Source of the DNA: Diadema setosum
Taxonomy: Eukaryota > Echinodermata > Echinoidea > Diadematoida > Diadematidae
Assembly: GCF_964275005.1 (NCBI RefSeq)
Contig: NC_092706.1
Coordinates: 28,572,781-28,636,780, forward strand
Direction: 5' to 3'
DNA length: 64,000 nucleotides
Shown here: in pieces, positions 60,190 through 64,000 of the stretch
How positions within the stretch are numbered: position 1 is the first letter of the stretch
Layout: each line of letters opens with the position of its first letter
Position numbers and translations under genes: made by a program
Notes under the pieces: generated by a model
Seen by the model: only the letters and a program-made list of their open reading frames with translations
Told to the model about the DNA's origin: nothing
The model's database searches: none

Positions 60190-60430
60190 TAAAAAAAAAG
60201 ATGATGATGATGATGAAACAGCATTTATATAGCGCCATTTATCTGTAGAAACATTCAAAGGTGCCCAGCTCCCACAAAGTGTCACACATAATTCACAAAG
60301 TTGCTGGAAAAGATAAGTCTTCAGTTCAGACTTGAAGGTATTGAGGCTATTGCAATTGCGAAGCTGGACTGGTAGAGAGTTCCACACACAGACGTGGCGC
60401 AACAGAAGAGAAGGCTCTATGCACATCTGG
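60190..60430 (-). pseudogene. LINE RT C-terminal fragment with (TCA)n tail
   Basis: The minus strand encodes LLLRHVCVWNSLPVQLRNCN and SLNTFKSELKTYLFQQL, the C-terminal signature of CR1/L2-like ORF2, then GGCGCTATATAAATGC and a TCATCATCATCA tail at about 60197-60220. Heavily 5'-truncated. Confidence 0.85.
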
Positions 60431-60439
60431 GCTCATTAT

Positions 60440-62120
60440 CACCAAAATTGGTACACGACCTGTACTTCATCACTTACAGAATGAAAATATAAATTTTTCA
60501 AGCCTGATCACTTCGAAATGAGCAGTAGTATACAGCAAATTACCATCAATTGTTGTGATCTACACATACCTGCACCAGTTCTTTTGTGTGTAAATGAACA
60601 GTGTACATTTGTAGAATGTTAGATGGGGCCTGTTTAAATGAAACCAGTACAAGTTCAGAGTTGCTGGACATTCCAGTGTTCCTCGAAACAATAACAATCA
60701 CTCAAATACGCTGCATATTGTTTATTGTTTGCCATTTTCACAGTCTCTGTCTACACTGACTTCCACATGGTAGAAACAGCCTAGATAATAGTAGATTGTA
60801 ATTTCTCAAAATAAGAAAGAATTAATGAACAGTCTCATGACTGAAGAACAAACAATGGTCTACATCCATTTTTGCAAACATGGTGCAGTTGGATGACACA
60901 AGCATAAAATGAACATTTTATTTTAGAAGTATGTTACCTTGGTGTGCCTTAAGATTAACTTTGTATCCCTCACAGTGTTCTCTTTTTCATCTATGTGAAT
61001 CTTTCAATACGGCGTAAAAACTATGTTTAAACTTCATGCTAAAGACGCCAAAAGGTGTAGTGACGAGAACTGGAATACAATTCTATTTGGTGTGATAACA
61101 TTTAGGTGAAACTCAGGCTGGTTTTCTGGTTGCTAGGAGAAGTCTTCATTGTAAAGACAAGCAGGATGTATTGTACATTTTAGTATAAATGTGTTGGTAA
61201 ACTGGACTCCCCATGGTGTGCAAATACCATAAGGCTAAGCTGATAACAGAGTCAAGAAAAGATTCGACTCCAGTGGTGAGTTGATCTCTTTACATTCCAC
61301 GGGATTTGATGACAATGGGGTATCATCAGTACGTCTTTCTCATGGCAGTACAAAGGGAGACAAATTCTATGCAAGGCTTTCAACACGCTTTGATGAATAA
61401 TGCAGGTCATCTCTTTTGTCCGAACCAGATGAACCGTCCAGCCCAGAGCATCATGTCCTATCTCCAATAGTCCGGCTGAATAGGATCGTCCAGCTGAAAA
61501 GGGCCCCCACTGTACCAGCAGGGAGACTCACCCTATTCAAGGATTCTTTCTGGCTTTAGAGGGGATCTTCTCATTACAGACTGGCAGTTGGCAAAGACCT
61601 TAATTGTGACAGATACCATACAACCTAAGTGGTTGCTAATATTCTTGGCTAATGCAGCATGCACTCATTACATGCGTGTGTAGGGACAGGTACTGTATAC
61701 GAGCATCTAACCAGGCAAGAATTTTGCAGTTTGCCACGACAGTTCGCTGAAGGTAGCAGTTGATTCTAAATCAAAATAGCACAGCACTATGTGTCAGCCA
61801 CAAATAAATGCACTCAGCATCAATAATTAGAATCATACAGCCCTTTTCTCTTCTTAGGGTGCTCGTGAAATAATTAGTTCAATGCTGAATCAGGTTGCAC
61901 ATCACTGCTACATTATGTCCATGATTTGCTTAAATTGTGAAACATACCACGTTCTGCATATATTCACAAGCTTAGACCTTGATTTCAATTGACAGTACCA
62001 TGCAACTGACATAAAACAGACTCATTAGTTGGTTTGAATAAGACAGGTCACTTTGACTTTGACAGCTACTCAGGATGCTCATTTGTTGTTGATTTAAAAA
62101 AAGAAAGAAGAGAGAGAGAA
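60440..62120. other. Non-coding stretch, no exon supported
   Basis: No coding exon seen. Near 61490-61545 the minus strand carries a Tigger-like end (CAGTGGGGGCCCTTTTCAGC) without a visible partner. Confidence 0.4.
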
Positions 62121-62122
62121 AA

Positions 62123-62813
62123 TGTGACCGTGCACCTCAAAACGAACATAAAGTCGCACACACTGATTTTGCGTGGGGACTGAAAATAAGTGAAATGGGT
62201 CAACCTAGCCGAACTTGACTTTTTCGTATTTTCTGAGAAAGCGGGTCTTCTTTTACATTATGCTAAAATTTGGTATCATAAAACGGGCAGGAAAGTGTGT
62301 TTTTTTAGCAGTTTATCTCGAACATTTTTGGTAGAATAGTGTGATTAGGTGTGTCTTTAGAATCCCTTTTTCATTTCTGAAAAACCTTGTCCACACTCTT
62401 CACTTTCAACTCTAATAACTTTTGAAAGGATAGTGCTACTGCTTTGAAAGTTGGCATTAATTATGGACAGAATGTGTTAATGAAGCATGCCTAATTTCAG
62501 TTTAATCTGATAATCCCTTCATTGTTGTTACTCTGGTGGTTTACTTCCTGTTTTTTGTCCCATTCATCGCACAGCCAGCACGGTTTGGTAAAGATTAAGC
62601 GCTTGAATAGACACTGTACTTCAGAGCCTCTTTTCTCAGTTCACAATTTTCCTGAGTTTGTGCTTTCTTTCCAATAGTTAGATACGTTAGGAGAGTCCAT
62701 TTGATTTGAGTTATACATCATTTTAAAGCTTAAAGTCTGCTCTTTCAGAATATGGTCTTAACTAAAAATTCATGTCTGGTGACTTTTTGTTTGTTTTGAG
62801 GTGCAGGGTCACA
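62123..62813. mobile_element. TIR repeat family D, copy 2
   Basis: Opposite-orientation relative of 47647-48339, with clearer ends: TGTGACCGTGCACCTCAAAA on the left and the complement of a TGTGACCCTGCACCTCAAAA sequence on the right. No ORF. Confidence 0.75.
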
Positions 62814-63783
62814 AATGCTCATTTGCCATTCAAAAAGAAGGCAGTCCCCCCAAAAAAATTAAAACTGAATTGTAAGCTTAGCTAGCAGATAGTACACTGT
62901 ATGTATGACAGTTATGACACTAGACACAACTACATGAGGGTCTGTCAATCTGTACATAGACAACCTTTAGATTCATGTGAAGAGGATGTCACCAAAAACA
63001 CTACATTTGTCAATATACATGTTAGCTGTTTTTTGCTTAAAAAGGAAAAAAAAATCTTTTAGACTTGATAGCAGACTAGACTTGTATTGACCTGGACGAT
63101 GTAGTCGTGTGTTTTGCTGTCTAACTCCCTATGTACCAAACATCTTTGTGGTTAGTTATATTACCTTGCATTCCCTACAAGACAATGTGATGTGGTTTAT
63201 TGATTTTTGTGTCATGTTGCAAAATGTAACAAACAAGTCCAATGTGAATAGCAGTTTGACTTAATGTCACGTTTGCTGCTTTGGCAGCACACAGGAATAT
63301 GAGCTACCTAGTATTTCTCATGCCTTAAATGTATGCAGATCTGTAAAAACTGTACATCTCTACTGTTTAATATGATTCAAAAGGTTTAAATGCTTGGACT
63401 GACATTTGGTAATCAACACATGTCCATGCATAAATTTCAGGCTGCTACAAAAACAGATTATAGTGCAAACAACAATGACACATCTGAACATGTCATTCAC
63501 TCAGAACTTCTTTTATAGTCAATATTATTCTATCATCACTCTATCTAAATACAAGTTGTAGCATCCAAACCAACAGCATTTTATGACTGTTTTCCTTTTC
63601 ATATGGTACTTGGGAAGAGGAAGAAAGTACACAACATAAAGATTGTGTAGTTAACATTGTATACACTGTATGTCTTGAAGACAAGACTGTGTAAACTTAA
63701 GATGTAAATTATGTTCCTTCAGTTGTTTTATTTTTCAATTGTTGCTGTTGAAGAACAACTTTCGTACAATGTATTTCCATCTA

Positions 63784-63997
63784 CTGTACGAGCTGAAATT
63801 TTCGCGTACAGATATTTTCGCGAATTGCTACTTGGAGGACATTTTCACGTGCTGTTAATTTCGCGGTTGCGAGGGTCTAACTAAACTTACTTTATTTGCG
63901 CGTTGTTATTTTCACGTGTTCTATTATTTTCGCGGTTCAAAGGCGATTCGCGAAATTCGCAAAAATAAAACCACCACGAAAATTTCAGCTCGTACAG
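63784..63997. mobile_element. TTTTCGCG MITE, copy 2
   Basis: Almost identical to 28370-28579, with the same ends and TA flanks (63782-63783, 63998-63999). The high identity suggests recent activity. Confidence 0.9.
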
Positions 63998-64000
63998 TAT

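Noticed and set aside
1..64000. CRISPR array or bacterial defence system
   Set aside because: Introns, LINE tails and MITEs show a eukaryotic nuclear genome; the tandem arrays lack repeat-spacer architecture.

Overview
This is a eukaryotic, AT-rich genomic window with introns of about 0.6-3 kb, GT-AG splice sites, tailed LINE fragments and many short inverted-repeat DNA transposons. There is no bacterial gene organisation. The repeat style, and a CASC3/Barentsz protein close to the vertebrate one, suggest a marine invertebrate deuterostome such as an echinoderm. This is inference; I cannot name the species.

The main gene is CASC3 (Barentsz/MLN51, a core exon junction complex subunit), on the minus strand. 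I could read it as 12 exons from the start codon at 37552 to a stop at 19301. All exon phases join in frame and give about 1152 residues: an N-terminal MADRRRRRR start, an acidic stretch, the SELOR eIF4A3/RNA-binding domain split over exons 5 and 6, an RG tract, a very long Arg/Gln/Glu-rich exon 7, the conserved KRYSSQRQR block and a Pro-rich tail with the family's ITYY and PPPPE motifs. Its introns carry several inverted-repeat elements.

Positions 1-17240 hold no host gene that I can support, apart from one exon-like segment at 4103-4268. They are a mosaic of foldback elements, four copies of a TTAA-flanked MITE-like family, two LINE 3' ends, a tandem array at 4.4-5.6 kb, and a repeat at 15.0-16.7 kb with 152-bp units full of TGACCTTTGACCT, the nuclear-receptor DR1 sequence.

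From 38.5 to 46.3 kb lie a 4.4-kb inverted-repeat element made largely of TACCATGGTA/TACCACGGTA palindromes, a CpG-dense segment with three copies of an ETS-like motif, a polyA retro-insertion with a 12-bp target duplication, and a (TTCAA)n block. From 46.4 to 53.9 kb I see nested transposons: an element with GGGCATTTCC ends and internal GTAACGTGAGTTAC repeats, interrupted by a 4.8-kb hAT-like element with 12-bp TIRs and a 6-bp target duplication. Inside the hAT-like element are two well-formed minus-strand exons. A clear coding exon of an unrecognised coiled-coil protein lies at 59892-60101 (minus). No tRNA, rRNA, CRISPR or operon was seen.
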